Below, one piece after another: positions 7,525 through 16,529 of a stretch of DNA of 64,000 nt (positions within the stretch are counted from its first letter, which is position 1; the number at the start of each line of letters is the position of its first letter). Made by a program: the position numbers and the translations under genes. The DNA lies in contig VGXG01000006.1 in the NCBI GenBank assembly GCA_016873395.1, positions 1 through 64,000 on the forward strand. The letters are read 5' to 3'. Below the pieces are notes generated by a model. It made no database searches. It saw only the letters and a list, made by a program, of their open reading frames with translations, and was not told where the DNA came from. Origin of the DNA: Nitrospira sp. Its GTDB lineage: Bacteria > Nitrospirota > Nitrospiria > Nitrospirales > Nitrospiraceae.

Positions 7525-8571
7525 ATGGTCTGGGACCCGAAAGACCCCTGGGGCAAAAAGTCCGATCCCATCGATGATGTCCTCCGGCAGGCCCAATCGC
7601 AATTCCGCCAGATGATGCCGCTCCACGGCCTCCGGCCCCTCTTCCTGATCGTCGCCGCCGTCGTCCTGGTGTGGCAAGGGACGTTCATCGTGGCGCCGGA
7701 TGAAGAAGGCGTGGTCAAGCGCTTCGGCGACGTGGTGCGGAGCGCCGGCCCCGGCCCCCACATAAAAATCCCCTTCATCGAAACCGTCGAGCGGCCCAAA
7801 GTCGAGAAGCTGCACCGGCTGGAGGTCGGGTTCCGCACGGACCGGCAGGGCCGCCAGCAGATGCTGCCGAAGGAAGCCCTCATGCTGACCGGCGACGAAA
7901 ACATCCTGGCGGTCGAGTTCATCATCCAGTACAAGATCAAGAACGCCAAGGATTACCTCTTTAAGGTAGATGAGATCGAAGAGACCATTCAGAAGGCGGC
8001 GGAAGCCTCCATGCGCGAGGTGATCGGCAAGAGCAAGATCGACGAGGCTCTGACCAGCGGCAAGGCGCAGATCCAGCAGGACACCCAGACGCTGCTCCAG
8101 GGCATCCTGGATCAGTACCAGGCCGGGGTCCAGATCGCCGCGGTCCAGTTGCAGGACGTGGACCCTCCGGAAGCCGTGGGGGCGGCGTTCAAAGACGTGG
8201 CCAGCGCGAAGGAGGACCGGGAAAAGCTGATCAACCAGTCCCAGGGCTACCGCAACGACATCATCCCCAAGGCCAAAGGCGAAGCGGCCCAGATCGTCAA
8301 CCAGGCCAAGGGCTATGGACAAGCGCGGGTGGCCAGGGCCGAGGGCGAAGCCAACCGCTTTCTGAAGACGCTCAAGGAATATGACCAGGCCAAGGAGATC
8401 ATCAGCAAGCGCATTTATATCGAAACGATGGAAGAGGTGATGGCGGGCGTCGACAAAATCATCATCGATGGCAAGGCCGGCGACCGGCTGCTCCCCTACC
8501 TGCCGCTCGACCGGCTCCAGAAAGCGCCCAAGGCTCCAGCGGCCGCCGAGGAGAAGAGGTCCACGCCATGA
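7525..8571 (+). CDS. hflK: HflK, SPFH-family FtsH modulator subunit
   Basis: 348 residues. Cytoplasmic N-terminus (MVWDPKDPWGKKSDPIDDVL), one transmembrane helix near residues 37-53 (LFLIVAAVVLVWQGTFIV), then the SPFH/band-7 domain and a long alanine/glutamate-rich coiled coil. Known role: forms with HflC a cage around the FtsH protease in the inner membrane and tunes membrane-protein degradation. GAGAGGAG lies upstream of ATG 7525. Its stop overlaps the hflC start (ATGA), so the two are coupled. Confidence 0.92.
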   Translation: MVWDPKDPWGKKSDPIDDVLRQAQSQFRQMMPLHGLRPLFLIVAAVVLVWQGTFIVAPDEEGVVKRFGDVVRSAGPGPHIKIPFIETVERPKVEKLHRLEVGFRTDRQGRQQMLPKEALMLTGDENILAVEFIIQYKIKNAKDYLFKVDEIEETIQKAAEASMREVIGKSKIDEALTSGKAQIQQDTQTLLQGILDQYQAGVQIAAVQLQDVDPPEAVGAAFKDVASAKEDREKLINQSQGYRNDIIPKAKGEAAQIVNQAKGYGQARVARAEGEANRFLKTLKEYDQAKEIISKRIYIETMEEVMAGVDKIIIDGKAGDRLLPYLPLDRLQKAPKAPAAAEEKRSTP

Positions 8572-9428
8572 CCAAACAGAATCTTCTGATTGGATTGACT
8601 ACGATCGTCGTGCTGCTGTTCGTGCTCGGCGCGTCGCCCCTCTTCATCGTGGACATTACCCAGACCGCCATCGTGGTCCAGCTTGGCAAGCCCCAGCGAA
8701 ACATCACCGAGCCGGGCCTCAAGGTCAAGATGCCCTTCATCGAGGAAGTGACCTACTTCGACAAGCGCCTGTTGGACTATGATTCCTCGGCCCAGGAAGT
8801 CATCACCCAGGACAAGAAGACCCTCCTGATCGACAACTTCGCCAAATGGCGCATCACCGATCCCTTGAAGGTCTACCAGGCATTCCAGACCCAGCGGGGA
8901 GCCTTGCGGCGGCTGGACGACATCATCTATTCCGAGTTGCGGGTGGAAGTGGGACGCCATGATCTCTCGGACATCGTGTCCAAGACGCGGTCTGAAGTCA
9001 TGGCGGTGGTGACCCAACGCGCGAACGAGAAGGCCGCGGTCTACGGCATCGAGATCCAGGACGTACGGATCAAGCGGGCGGACCTGCCCGAGCAGAACGA
9101 GAAGGCGGTTTTCGCCCGCATGCAGGCCGAACGGGAGCGCCAGGCCAAGCAGTATCGAGCCGAGGGAGCCGAGGAAGCGCAGAAGATCAGGTCCGAGGCG
9201 GAGAAGGACCGGGAGATCATCCTGGCGGAAGCCTACAAGACCTCGGAGGCGCTGCGGGGCGAGGGTGATGCCAAGGCTTTCAAGACCTACGCGTCTGCCT
9301 ACCGCCAAGATCCGAAGTTCTTCGAGTTCACCCGCTCGATGGAAGCCTACAAGAAGAGCTTCGCCGGCAATTCGACCGTGGTCATGAGCCCGGACTCGGA
9401 ATTCTTCAAGTACCTCAAGCAACGCTGA
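8568..9428 (+). CDS. hflC: HflC, SPFH-family FtsH modulator subunit
   Basis: 286 residues. An N-terminal helix (TIVVLLFVLGASPLFIVDIT) anchors it in the inner membrane, followed by the SPFH domain (VVQLGKPQRNITEPGLKVKM) and a charged helical region (residues about 170-235) that packs against HflK. Typical family length is about 290-330. It overlaps hflK by 4 nt. It is convergent with fhs; the junction carries an R2 hairpin. Confidence 0.92.
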   Translation: MTKQNLLIGLTTIVVLLFVLGASPLFIVDITQTAIVVQLGKPQRNITEPGLKVKMPFIEEVTYFDKRLLDYDSSAQEVITQDKKTLLIDNFAKWRITDPLKVYQAFQTQRGALRRLDDIIYSELRVEVGRHDLSDIVSKTRSEVMAVVTQRANEKAAVYGIEIQDVRIKRADLPEQNEKAVFARMQAERERQAKQYRAEGAEEAQKIRSEAEKDREIILAEAYKTSEALRGEGDAKAFKTYASAYRQDPKFFEFTRSMEAYKKSFAGNSTVVMSPDSEFFKYLKQR

Positions 9429-9432
9429 CGCG

Positions 9433-9500
9433 CTGGCAAGTGGCTAGGGGCGAGAGGCACGTGGTCTCAATTCCTCCCCCATGCCACTCGCCTCTCGCCT
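9433..9500. repeat. R2-family GGCGAGAGGC hairpin at a convergent junction
   Basis: AAGTGGCTAGGGGCGAGAGG on one arm faces CCACTCGCCTCTCGCCTATC on the other. It lies between the 3' ends of hflC and fhs, where a bidirectional terminator is expected. Confidence 0.6.
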
Positions 9501-9504
9501 ATCT

Positions 9505-11199
9505 TCAGGACAGTCCCACGATCTCGCCCGTCTCCGGGTCCAGGTCGATCCGTTCGCCCGCCGGGTTCTTGGGCAGCCCCGGCATGAGCTGGATGCCGGA
9601 GCAGACGGCGGTCAGGAATCCCGCACCGGCCAGAATCCGAAGCTCCTTGACGGGCAAGGTGAACCCCGAGGGTCGGCCCTTCAACGCCGGATCGTGCGAG
9701 AGCGAGAGGGGGGTCTTGGCCATGCAGACGGGGAACCGCCCGAAGCCCAGCCTCGCGGCCTGCTCGATCTGCGATTCCGCCTGCTCTGCATACCGCACCC
9801 CGGCCGCGCCGTACATCCGACGCGCGACCGTCTCGATTTTCTGCTTGATCGGCGCCGCATCATCGTAGAGCGGGGCGTAGGCAGAAGGCTGATCGCAAGC
9901 CGCCATCACCGCATGCGCCAACTCCTCCGCGCCTTTGCCGCCGTCTGCATAGGGGGTCGCGACGGCTGCGCCCGCTGCGCCGGCCGACGCGGCCCAGTTC
10001 TTCACCAACTGGAGTTCCTCCTCGGGATCATCCCGAAACGCATTGACCGCCACCACCGCCGGCACGCCGAACGCCCGCACGTTGGCAATGTGCTGCTCCA
10101 GGTTGGCCAGCCCTCTGGTCAAGGCTTCCCGGTTCGGTCCGATCAGGCCGGAAGGGAGCGGCCTCTCCGCGCGGCCTGCTTTGATCGTCCCGCCGCCCCC
10201 ATGGAGCTTCAAGGCCCGGAGGGTCGCCACGATCACCGCTGCCTGGGGACGGAGCCCGGAAGCCCGGCACTTGATGTGAAAGAACTTTTCCACCCCCAGA
10301 TCGCTCCCGAAGCCCGCCTCGGTCACGACATAGTCGGCACAGCGGAGGGCCAGTTGATCGGCGAGGACGGAGCAGTTCCCATGCGCAATGTTGCCGAAGG
10401 GTCCCGTGTGGACCAGGGCCGGCGTCCCCTCCAGCGTTTGCACGAGATTTGGACACAGGGCGTCCCGCAAGAGTGCGGCCATGGCACCCGCGCACGTGAG
10501 GTCCTCGGCGGTCACCGGCTTCCCCTCTTTGGTGAACCCCACCAGGATGCGGCCGAGCCGGAGGCGGAGGTCCTTCAGGTTCACCGCAAGAGCCAGGATC
10601 GCCATCACCTCGGAGGCTTCGGTCATGACGAATTCCCCGTCACGATCCGGCTTGCCGGCCGAGCCGACGACCACCCGCCTGAGAGCCCGGTCGCTCACGC
10701 CCATCGCCCGCGGCCAAGTCATGCGCGCCTGGTCCAGGTTGAGGCTGTTTCCGTGAAAGAGATGGTTGTCCACAAAGGCCGCCAGGAGGTTGTGCGCGGA
10801 GGCCGCTGCATGGGCATCCCCGGTCAAGTGCAGGTTGATGTCCTCCATCGGAATGACCTGGGCTTTTCCCCCTCCGGCTCCTCCGCCTTTGATTCCAAAG
10901 ACAGGCCCTAAGGAGGGTTGGCGGAGCGTGACCACCGACCGATGGCCCAGCCGGCTGAGCCCCATGGCCAGCCCGATCGAGGTGGTGGTTTTGCCCTCCC
11001 CCAACTGAGTCGGATTGATGGCCGTCACCACCACGTACCGGCCGACCGGGCGGTCTGCCAACCGATCCAGAGCCGCTAAGGGCACCTTGGCCTTGAATCG
11101 ACCATAGGGGACCAGTTCATCGGCCAGCAGACCAAGATCCTCGCCGACTTGCAAAATAGGACGCGGCGTCACCGATCGAGCCAGTTCAAGATCGTTCAC
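9505..11199 (-). CDS. fhs: formate--tetrahydrofolate ligase
   Basis: 564 residues, normal family length. The ATP-binding loop NPTQLGEGKTTTSIGLA sits near residue 60, followed by RQPSLGPVFGIKGGGAGGG, both diagnostic. Catalyses ATP-dependent formylation of tetrahydrofolate to 10-formyl-THF in the cytoplasm, feeding one-carbon metabolism and purine synthesis. The GTG start at 11199 has GGAGG 6 nt upstream. Monocistronic by spacing. Confidence 0.95.
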   Translation of the reverse strand: MNDLELARSVTPRPILQVGEDLGLLADELVPYGRFKAKVPLAALDRLADRPVGRYVVVTAINPTQLGEGKTTTSIGLAMGLSRLGHRSVVTLRQPSLGPVFGIKGGGAGGGKAQVIPMEDINLHLTGDAHAAASAHNLLAAFVDNHLFHGNSLNLDQARMTWPRAMGVSDRALRRVVVGSAGKPDRDGEFVMTEASEVMAILALAVNLKDLRLRLGRILVGFTKEGKPVTAEDLTCAGAMAALLRDALCPNLVQTLEGTPALVHTGPFGNIAHGNCSVLADQLALRCADYVVTEAGFGSDLGVEKFFHIKCRASGLRPQAAVIVATLRALKLHGGGGTIKAGRAERPLPSGLIGPNREALTRGLANLEQHIANVRAFGVPAVVAVNAFRDDPEEELQLVKNWAASAGAAGAAVATPYADGGKGAEELAHAVMAACDQPSAYAPLYDDAAPIKQKIETVARRMYGAAGVRYAEQAESQIEQAARLGFGRFPVCMAKTPLSLSHDPALKGRPSGFTLPVKELRILAGAGFLTAVCSGIQLMPGLPKNPAGERIDLDPETGEIVGLS

Positions 11200-11369
11200 A
11201 ACCGGCCTCCAACTTGGTCACTTGGTACCCTGGAATTGACGGTCCCGCGCAGAGCGGGGCACAGTATAGCACAGCCCTCAACCCCGGCCGGGCAGGAGAC
11301 AGCAGAATGGTTTTGAAGAAATGGCGAGAAGGAGTCGAGGATGGGGTCCGAACAGGAACCGGAAGGGGT

Positions 11370-12368
11370 CTAATCCAGGATATACCGCTGCGGGTTCACA
11401 GGATGGTTGTTGACCTTCACCATGTAATGGAGGTGCGGCCCCGTCGAGAGGCCCGTGCTGCCGACCAATCCGACCACATCTCCACGCTTGACCCTCTGTC
11501 CCGGTTTGACCAGCATCTTGGACAGGTGGCCGTATTGCGTCTCAAAGCCATAGCCGTGGTCGATGGCAATCACGTTGCCCATCTTGGCGTCAAATCCGGC
11601 CACGGTGACATGGCCGCCAGCCGGAGCATGGACCGGGGCACTGGGCGCGGCCCCAATATCGAGACCATCGTGGACCGCCCTTTGGCCGGTGAAGGGGGAA
11701 ATTCTCAGACCGAAGCCCGAGGTCACCCAGCCCTTGACCGGCCAGACGGAGGGAGTGGAGGCCCAGCGAACGGACCGCTCCTTCGCCGCCTCGGTCAATT
11801 CCTCGAGGGTTCGTTCCTGAAAGACGGCTTCATTCTGCAACCAGGCGATTTTCTGCTGGACTTTATTGACCAGGTCTTTCTCCAAGCCTCTGGCTTCATC
11901 CGCGGCCTTCGGGTCTGATTTTTCCGATGCCCCCTCTCCCGATGCCCCAACTGATCCCTTGCCATCGGCTCCGGCATTCAGGCCATCACCCTCCACCAGC
12001 GGGGTCTCCTCGCCTCCCTGTCCGTTCAGATAATCCTCCGGCTTCAGCGACTCGATCCCCAGCATAACCCGCAACTTTTCGTTCACTTCCTTCATGGCTA
12101 GGACGCGCCGCTTCAAATCCTCCAGGGCCGTAGAAAATTCAGAAGTCCGCTCGCGGGCGCTGAGCAGCTCCTGCCTGATCGCTTGCAGCTCCCAGACTTC
12201 GCCTGTCTGGACGACGTACTGGGAGAGCAGGGCCAGTTCAGCCAGGACCAAGAAGACCCCGAGAATGACGGCTCGTTTTACAATGGCCCGCGGGAAGCTG
12301 AACCGCAGGGGCTTTGCCGTCGCGCCCCTGAAGATCACAATGGTGTAGGCATCATTGGGCTGGTTCAT
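11370..12368 (-). CDS. M23-family metallopeptidase with membrane anchor and coiled coil
   Basis: 332 residues. A signal anchor lies near residues 29-50, then a coiled coil (about 60-120), a low-complexity linker rich in G/E/S/D (about 125-155), a second helix pair, and a C-terminal LytM/M23 domain with HDGLDIG, DHGYGFETQYGHLS and GPHLHY, which hold the zinc ligands. Such proteins cleave peptidoglycan cross-links or, if partnered, regulate amidases at the envelope. All metal-binding motifs look intact, so an active endopeptidase is expected. Confidence 0.85.
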   Translation of the reverse strand: MNQPNDAYTIVIFRGATAKPLRFSFPRAIVKRAVILGVFLVLAELALLSQYVVQTGEVWELQAIRQELLSARERTSEFSTALEDLKRRVLAMKEVNEKLRVMLGIESLKPEDYLNGQGGEETPLVEGDGLNAGADGKGSVGASGEGASEKSDPKAADEARGLEKDLVNKVQQKIAWLQNEAVFQERTLEELTEAAKERSVRWASTPSVWPVKGWVTSGFGLRISPFTGQRAVHDGLDIGAAPSAPVHAPAGGHVTVAGFDAKMGNVIAIDHGYGFETQYGHLSKMLVKPGQRVKRGDVVGLVGSTGLSTGPHLHYMVKVNNHPVNPQRYILD

Positions 12369-12458
12369 AATCCTGACTCTCTCGCTTGGTTTTCCGACAC
12401 AGGGGGCCTAGTGTACTGAAACCTCATGGCTCGGTCAAGGAATTATCGAAAAGACACA

Positions 12459-12797
12459 TTATTTCTTTGACTTACCTGTTTCCGCCCCTATCCACTTCAA
12501 ATAATCAGCCGCCCCTTTCAGAATCGGCAGCGCGATGATCTCCGGCACCTGGTAACTGTGAAGCCCCTTGACCGTTGACGCAAGTTTTTCAAAGAGGCCG
12601 GCCCGTGACTTCAGGATAATCAGCGACTCCTGTTCATCCGAAACCGCTCCCTGCCAGCGGAAAATCGACCGAACGCGGGGTACGATATTGGCGCAGGCGG
12701 CAAGGCCGGCGTCCACAACCTTGCGACCGATCCTAGCCGCTTCCTCTTCAGACGAAGCGGTGACAAACACGACGATCTCGTCGGTCGCCTTAGCCAT
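12459..12797 (-). CDS. cutA: CutA divalent-cation tolerance protein
   Basis: 112 residues, the usual CutA1 length. It shows VFVTASSEEEAARIGRKVV, the GLAACANIVPRVRSIFRWQG core and the C-terminal HSYQVPEIIALP motif. CutA proteins form very stable cytoplasmic trimers linked to copper/divalent metal tolerance; the biochemical role is still debated. Lies about 90 nt downstream (in minus-strand sense, after) of no recognisable partner gene. Confidence 0.9.
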   Translation of the reverse strand: MAKATDEIVVFVTASSEEEAARIGRKVVDAGLAACANIVPRVRSIFRWQGAVSDEQESLIILKSRAGLFEKLASTVKGLHSYQVPEIIALPILKGAADYLKWIGAETGKSKK

Positions 12798-12829
12798 CCA
12801 ACGATCTCCATACGGCCTTCCCAGCCTCC

Positions 12830-13198
12830 CGATTCATAACCCGCCTCTCTTCTTATCGGTTCGCACCTCGTGAAACTCAATAGCTCTTGATAGTGCCCAT
12901 TCCTCTTTCTCTCCCTCTGTAGGTATAGCCAGCAACTTCCATGCCGACCGCTTTCTCGTAAATGGAATGATCATTCGTAAATTCAATCAGTTACGTGGTC
13001 ATTGAGTTTTATTTTGACCCGTAAATTGAGCAAAATTCCCACACTGTAGTGGGCAATTTCAGACCTGCCGGTCAACATTCTGCCGCGTCATTCCTTAGGG
13101 TCCGGTCGAACATCAGCCCTTTGACGGTCCTCCGGCAGACTTCCCTGACACTCTTTTGAGGCTCCGGCTCCACTCAGGAAAACAGCCCTCCTGTCGCG
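12830..13198. other. AT-richer intergenic region with palindromes, no gene recognised
   Basis: About 370 bp without a supported gene, less GC-rich than its surroundings. It holds a perfect 12-bp palindrome GAATGATCATTC at 12965-12976 and a short hairpin CCCAC-ACTGTA-GTGGG near 13039-13054. It could hold the divergent promoters of cutA and the rhodanese gene. Confidence 0.4.
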
Positions 13199-13252
13199 TT
13201 GACAGAGGAGAAAACAGGGGCTTATGATACCCTCCCAGCTTGGTTGATATTT

Positions 13253-13397
13253 ACTGGCGGCAAAGTAACTATCCGCCGCGATTTGATCGAACGCGGCGGT
13301 TCAAGCAAGCTTGAAGAATTTAAGCCTACTGGTGGCAAAAAGCTTCTCCCGGCACGTATGATCGAAGTGCCGGGTTCTAGCAAGCTCGGTATGGAGG
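13253..13397 (+). repeat. R7 hairpin/SD cassette, two tandem units
   Basis: Unit 1 (13253-13312) reads ACTGGCGGCAAAGTAAC, then stem CCGCCGCG / CGCGGCGG around TTTGATCGAA, then TTCAAGCAAGCTTG. Unit 2 (13328-13397) reads ACTGGTGGCAAAAAGCTTC, stem CCCGGCAC / GTGCCGGG around GTATGATCGAA, then TCTAGCAAGCTCGGTATGGAGG in pieces. The final GGAGG is the ribosome site for the rhodanese gene. Other copies: 21738-21867, 40805-40874, 61686-61816. Confidence 0.8.
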
Positions 13398-13405
13398 CCG
13401 GATAT

Positions 13406-13729
13406 ATGGGCTTTACAATTACCCCGCAAGAGTTAAAAAATCGCCTGGACAAGGGCGAGAAGATATTCCTACTGGATGTCCGGGAACCCTGGGAACATTC
13501 CCTGGCGAAGATCAACGGGTCGGTCCTGATCCCGCTGGGCACCATTCCCCAGTCACTCAACCAACTCGACCGCGAGGCAGAAATTGTGGCCTACTGCCAC
13601 CATGGGATGCGGAGCGGCGACGCGGCCGGTTTTCTGCTCCAGCAGGGATTCAAGAATGTGAAAAACCTCGTGGGCGGCATCGACGCCTGGTCCCTCCAAG
13701 TCGATCCTACGGTCCCGCGATACCGCTGA
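13406..13729 (+). CDS. single-domain rhodanese (sulfurtransferase)
   Basis: 107 residues. Core motifs: EKIFLLDVREPWEH and the active-site loop C64-H-H-G-M-R (in VAYCHHGMRSGDAA), followed by VKNLVGGIDAWS. Known activity: transfer of sulfane sulfur to thiophilic acceptors. The reading frame extends upstream to 13199, but that part encodes only the two R7 hairpin units, so I start at ATG 13406, 8 nt after GGAGG (13393-13397). ATG 13391 overlaps the SD itself and is less likely. Confidence 0.85.
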   Translation: MGFTITPQELKNRLDKGEKIFLLDVREPWEHSLAKINGSVLIPLGTIPQSLNQLDREAEIVAYCHHGMRSGDAAGFLLQQGFKNVKNLVGGIDAWSLQVDPTVPRYR

Positions 13730-13768
13730 CGCACCGCGAGGGAAGAAGCACGGGCAAGGCTGTCCGGC

Positions 13769-14692
13769 TCATGTACCGAGCCCTCGGAAGAATTCAACGG
13801 TTCGGGCGAGTCCTTCTTGAAGGGACACCCTCGGCTCCCATCCCAGTTCGCGCCTCAGCTTGGTACTGTCCACGACGCTGCGGATTTGCTCGCCCTTCTT
13901 GGCCGGCCCGTGCAGTTCCTTGCAGGCGGGATTGATCTGGCCTGCCAGGATCCGAAAGACTTCGTTGATCGACGTCTCCTCTGCCGTCCCCACATTATAG
14001 GTTCCCTGCGCTTCCTTGCCCATCGCCGCCAAGTTGGCCTCGACCACATCGTCCACATAGATAAAATCCCGCGTCTGCCGGCCGTTCCCGTTGATGATGG
14101 GTTGCTCCCCGCTCAGTAATTTCTGCGTGAAGATCGCGACCACCCCCGCTTCCCCCTCAGGATCCTGGCGCGGTCCGTAGACATTGGCGTACCGCAGGCT
14201 TGCGTATTGGATCCCGCTGACCTTTTGGTAGTAGTCCAGGTAATGCTCGCCGCTCAGCTTGCTGATCCCATACGGCGAGGCCGGATGGGTCGGGTGGGAT
14301 TCCGGCGCAGGAAAGGCTTCTTGTTCCCCGTAGATCGCCCCGCCCGACGACGCAAAGACGACCTTCCGAATTCCGTGCCGGACGGCCTGCTCCAGCACAT
14401 TCAAGGTCCCCAGAATGTTCACCCGGGCATCGTAGACAGGGTCCTCCACCGACCGACGGACATCCATCTGGGCGGCCAGGTGCATGAGCATCGCCGGTCG
14501 TTCATTTCTGAAGATACGCTCCAGCCGGGAGCTCTGGATGTCCAGCTTGTAAAACTCAGCCGAGCGGTTCAAGTTCCTGCGTTTCCCCGTGGACAGGTCG
14601 TCCACCACCACGACTTGGTGTCCTTCCTGGACCAGACGATCCACCAGATGGGACCCGATGAACCCGGCTCCGCCCGTGACCAGAATCTTCAT
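13769..14692 (-). CDS. NAD-dependent sugar-nucleotide epimerase (GalE-like)
   Basis: 307-residue extended short-chain dehydrogenase. The Rossmann motif TGGAGFIGSH is at the N-terminus, SSGGAIYG holds the catalytic Ser/Thr region, and YGISKLSGE provides the catalytic Tyr/Lys pair. Probably a UDP-glucose 4-epimerase-type enzyme acting in surface polysaccharide precursor supply. AAGGAG 5 nt before ATG 14692 favours this start over GTG 14698. It follows the next epimerase gene by 10 nt, forming an operon. Confidence 0.85.
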   Translation of the reverse strand: MKILVTGGAGFIGSHLVDRLVQEGHQVVVVDDLSTGKRRNLNRSAEFYKLDIQSSRLERIFRNERPAMLMHLAAQMDVRRSVEDPVYDARVNILGTLNVLEQAVRHGIRKVVFASSGGAIYGEQEAFPAPESHPTHPASPYGISKLSGEHYLDYYQKVSGIQYASLRYANVYGPRQDPEGEAGVVAIFTQKLLSGEQPIINGNGRQTRDFIYVDDVVEANLAAMGKEAQGTYNVGTAEETSINEVFRILAGQINPACKELHGPAKKGEQIRSVVDSTKLRRELGWEPRVSLQEGLARTVEFFRGLGT

Positions 14693-14702
14693 GCGCACTC
14701 CT

Positions 14703-15671
14703 TCATGTGCCGCCCCGCTTGTCCCTGAACCACTCGACGAACCGCTGGACCCCGTCTTTGACCGGTGTGCTGGGCCGGTACTTCAGCAGGGTTCTGGCCT
14801 TCGTGATATCGGCATAGGTCACCGGCATGTCGCCGAGCTGAGCGGGCAAGCGCTCGATGCGCGCCTTCTTTCCCAGGTGCTGTTCGATCAACCGGATGAG
14901 GGCCCGCAACTCGATGGTCTCGGACTCGCCCAGATTAAAAATTTCGTACGGGAACGGCTGATCGAGCGCCGCCAGGATGCCCTGCACAATGTCGTCGATG
15001 TAGGTGAAGTCGCGCTTGGCGCTCCCGTCGCCGAACATCAGCACCGGCTGCCCCGCCTCAATGAGGCGCACAAACTGATGGATGGCCATCTCAGGCCTCT
15101 GCCGAGGGCCGTACACCGTGAAAAACCGGAGGCAGGTGACGGGCAGGCCGTAGAGGTGGTGGTAGGTATGGCAGATCACCTCTCCGGCCAGCTTCGTCGC
15201 CGCGTAAGGAGAGATCGGACGGTTCACAACGGCGGTTTCCGAGAAGGGCACCGTGGTCAGACCTCCGTACACCGAGGAAGAAGAAGCAAACACAAACGCG
15301 GAAATCGGCCGGCGCCGAACCGCTTCCAGCAGCGTGATGGTCCCGCGAACGTTCACGTCTTCGTAGAGCAAGGGATCCGCCAAGGACGGCCGCACTCCGG
15401 CACGGGCCGCCGCATGAAAGACCCGATTGACCCGGTGGGTCTCGAAGAGCCCCGCCATAGCCCCTTGGTCCCTGATATCGGCTTCGACCAGGGCCAAGCG
15501 CTCGTGAGACGCGACGGCGCGCAGGTTGGCCCGCTTGATGGCCGGGTCATAGAACGAGTCAAAGTTGTCCACGCAGACAACCCGCTCACCGCGCGCCAGG
15601 AGCGCCTCCACGACATGCGAGCCGATAAATCCGGCCCCGCCCGTCACCAGTGTGCAGCCGTCCCGTTCCAT
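14703..15671 (-). CDS. NAD-dependent epimerase, UDP-glucuronate 4-epimerase-like
   Basis: 322-residue SDR. TGGAGFIGSHVVEALL at the N-terminus, the NFDSFYDPAIKRANL segment characteristic of CapI/UDP-glucuronate 4-epimerases, SSSSVYGG and YAATKLAGE catalytic region. Likely interconverts UDP-glucuronate and UDP-galacturonate in the cytoplasm for capsule or LPS. First gene of a two-epimerase operon; tlyA lies 29 nt upstream on the same strand. Confidence 0.85.
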   Translation of the reverse strand: MERDGCTLVTGGAGFIGSHVVEALLARGERVVCVDNFDSFYDPAIKRANLRAVASHERLALVEADIRDQGAMAGLFETHRVNRVFHAAARAGVRPSLADPLLYEDVNVRGTITLLEAVRRRPISAFVFASSSSVYGGLTTVPFSETAVVNRPISPYAATKLAGEVICHTYHHLYGLPVTCLRFFTVYGPRQRPEMAIHQFVRLIEAGQPVLMFGDGSAKRDFTYIDDIVQGILAALDQPFPYEIFNLGESETIELRALIRLIEQHLGKKARIERLPAQLGDMPVTYADITKARTLLKYRPSTPVKDGVQRFVEWFRDKRGGT

Positions 15672-15700
15672 GTTGCCCGTTTGACGCGGACTCTCTTCTC

Positions 15701-16480
15701 TTAACCGGACGGCCCGCCGGCCGCCCGACGCAGCCCGACCAGGACCTCTCGATTGCCCTTTTGCCCCGGTATCGGAGAATCCAGCACCCCTAACTTATTC
15801 AAGCCCAGGTCGGCGGCGCAGGCCAGGATCTTCTCGGTCACGGCCCGACGCTGGTCCTCGCTCCGCACGATCCCACCTCGACCCACTTGGCCCTTGCCGA
15901 CCTCAAACTGGGGCTTCACCAAAGCGATCACCGTGGCGGGCTCAGCAAGGAATCGGACCACGCAGGGCAACACGATGAGCAGCGAGATGAAGGAGACATC
16001 GATCACCGCCAGATCCACCGGCTCCGGAACGGCCGAACGCTCAAGGTAGCGGATGTTGCGCCGCTCCAAGACGATCACCCGTGGGTCCTGCCGCAACCGC
16101 CAGGCCAGTTGTCCATAGCCCACATCCACCGCATAGACCCGGCTGGCACCGGCTTGGAGAAGGCAATCGGTAAATCCGCCGGTGGACGCCCCCACGTCCA
16201 TCGCCACCAGCCCGCTCGGGTCCACCGTGAACGCGTCCAACGCCGCCGCCAGCTTCCCTCCGCCCCGGCTCACGAAGGGATCGGCCCGGTGCGTCACCTC
16301 AATCGTGGCGCCGGCCGGCACGAGCTTGGCCTGCTTGTCGGCCGGAACTCCATCCACTTTCACTGCCCCGGCCAGAATCAGCCTGGCGGCCTGTTCGCGG
16401 CTCTCCGCGAGCCCGCGCACGACCAGCGCGCAATCCAATCGTTCTCGCCGTTCTCGAACCGACGGAGCTTTGTGAACCAT
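15701..16480 (-). CDS. tlyA: TlyA-family rRNA 2'-O-methyltransferase
   Basis: 259 residues. N-terminal S4 RNA-binding domain (RLDCALVVRGLAESREQA), then an FtsJ-like Rossmann methyltransferase (MDVGASTGGFTDCLLQAGA, VDVGYGQLAW, VIDVSFISL, LVKPQFEVG). Characterised TlyA proteins methylate ribose in 16S and/or 23S rRNA. ATG 16480 is chosen because it just precedes the S4 domain. An in-frame ATG at 16552 would overlap the xseB 3' end and is possible. Confidence 0.88.
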   Translation of the reverse strand: MVHKAPSVRERRERLDCALVVRGLAESREQAARLILAGAVKVDGVPADKQAKLVPAGATIEVTHRADPFVSRGGGKLAAALDAFTVDPSGLVAMDVGASTGGFTDCLLQAGASRVYAVDVGYGQLAWRLRQDPRVIVLERRNIRYLERSAVPEPVDLAVIDVSFISLLIVLPCVVRFLAEPATVIALVKPQFEVGKGQVGRGGIVRSEDQRRAVTEKILACAADLGLNKLGVLDSPIPGQKGNREVLVGLRRAAGGPSG

Positions 16481-16529
16481 GGGGAACCGGGAAGCTTCCG
16501 ACGAGAGGGCAGGCAAGGGCGACTGAAGC

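Noticed and set aside
9481-10911. 476-codon open frame on the plus strand
   Set aside because: It is exactly antisense to fhs, whose motifs and SD are clear; long antisense frames are expected at this GC content.
13199-13405. N-terminal extension of the rhodanese protein
   Set aside because: The in-frame codons are entirely R7 repeat; a strong SD lies after them, 8 nt before ATG 13406.
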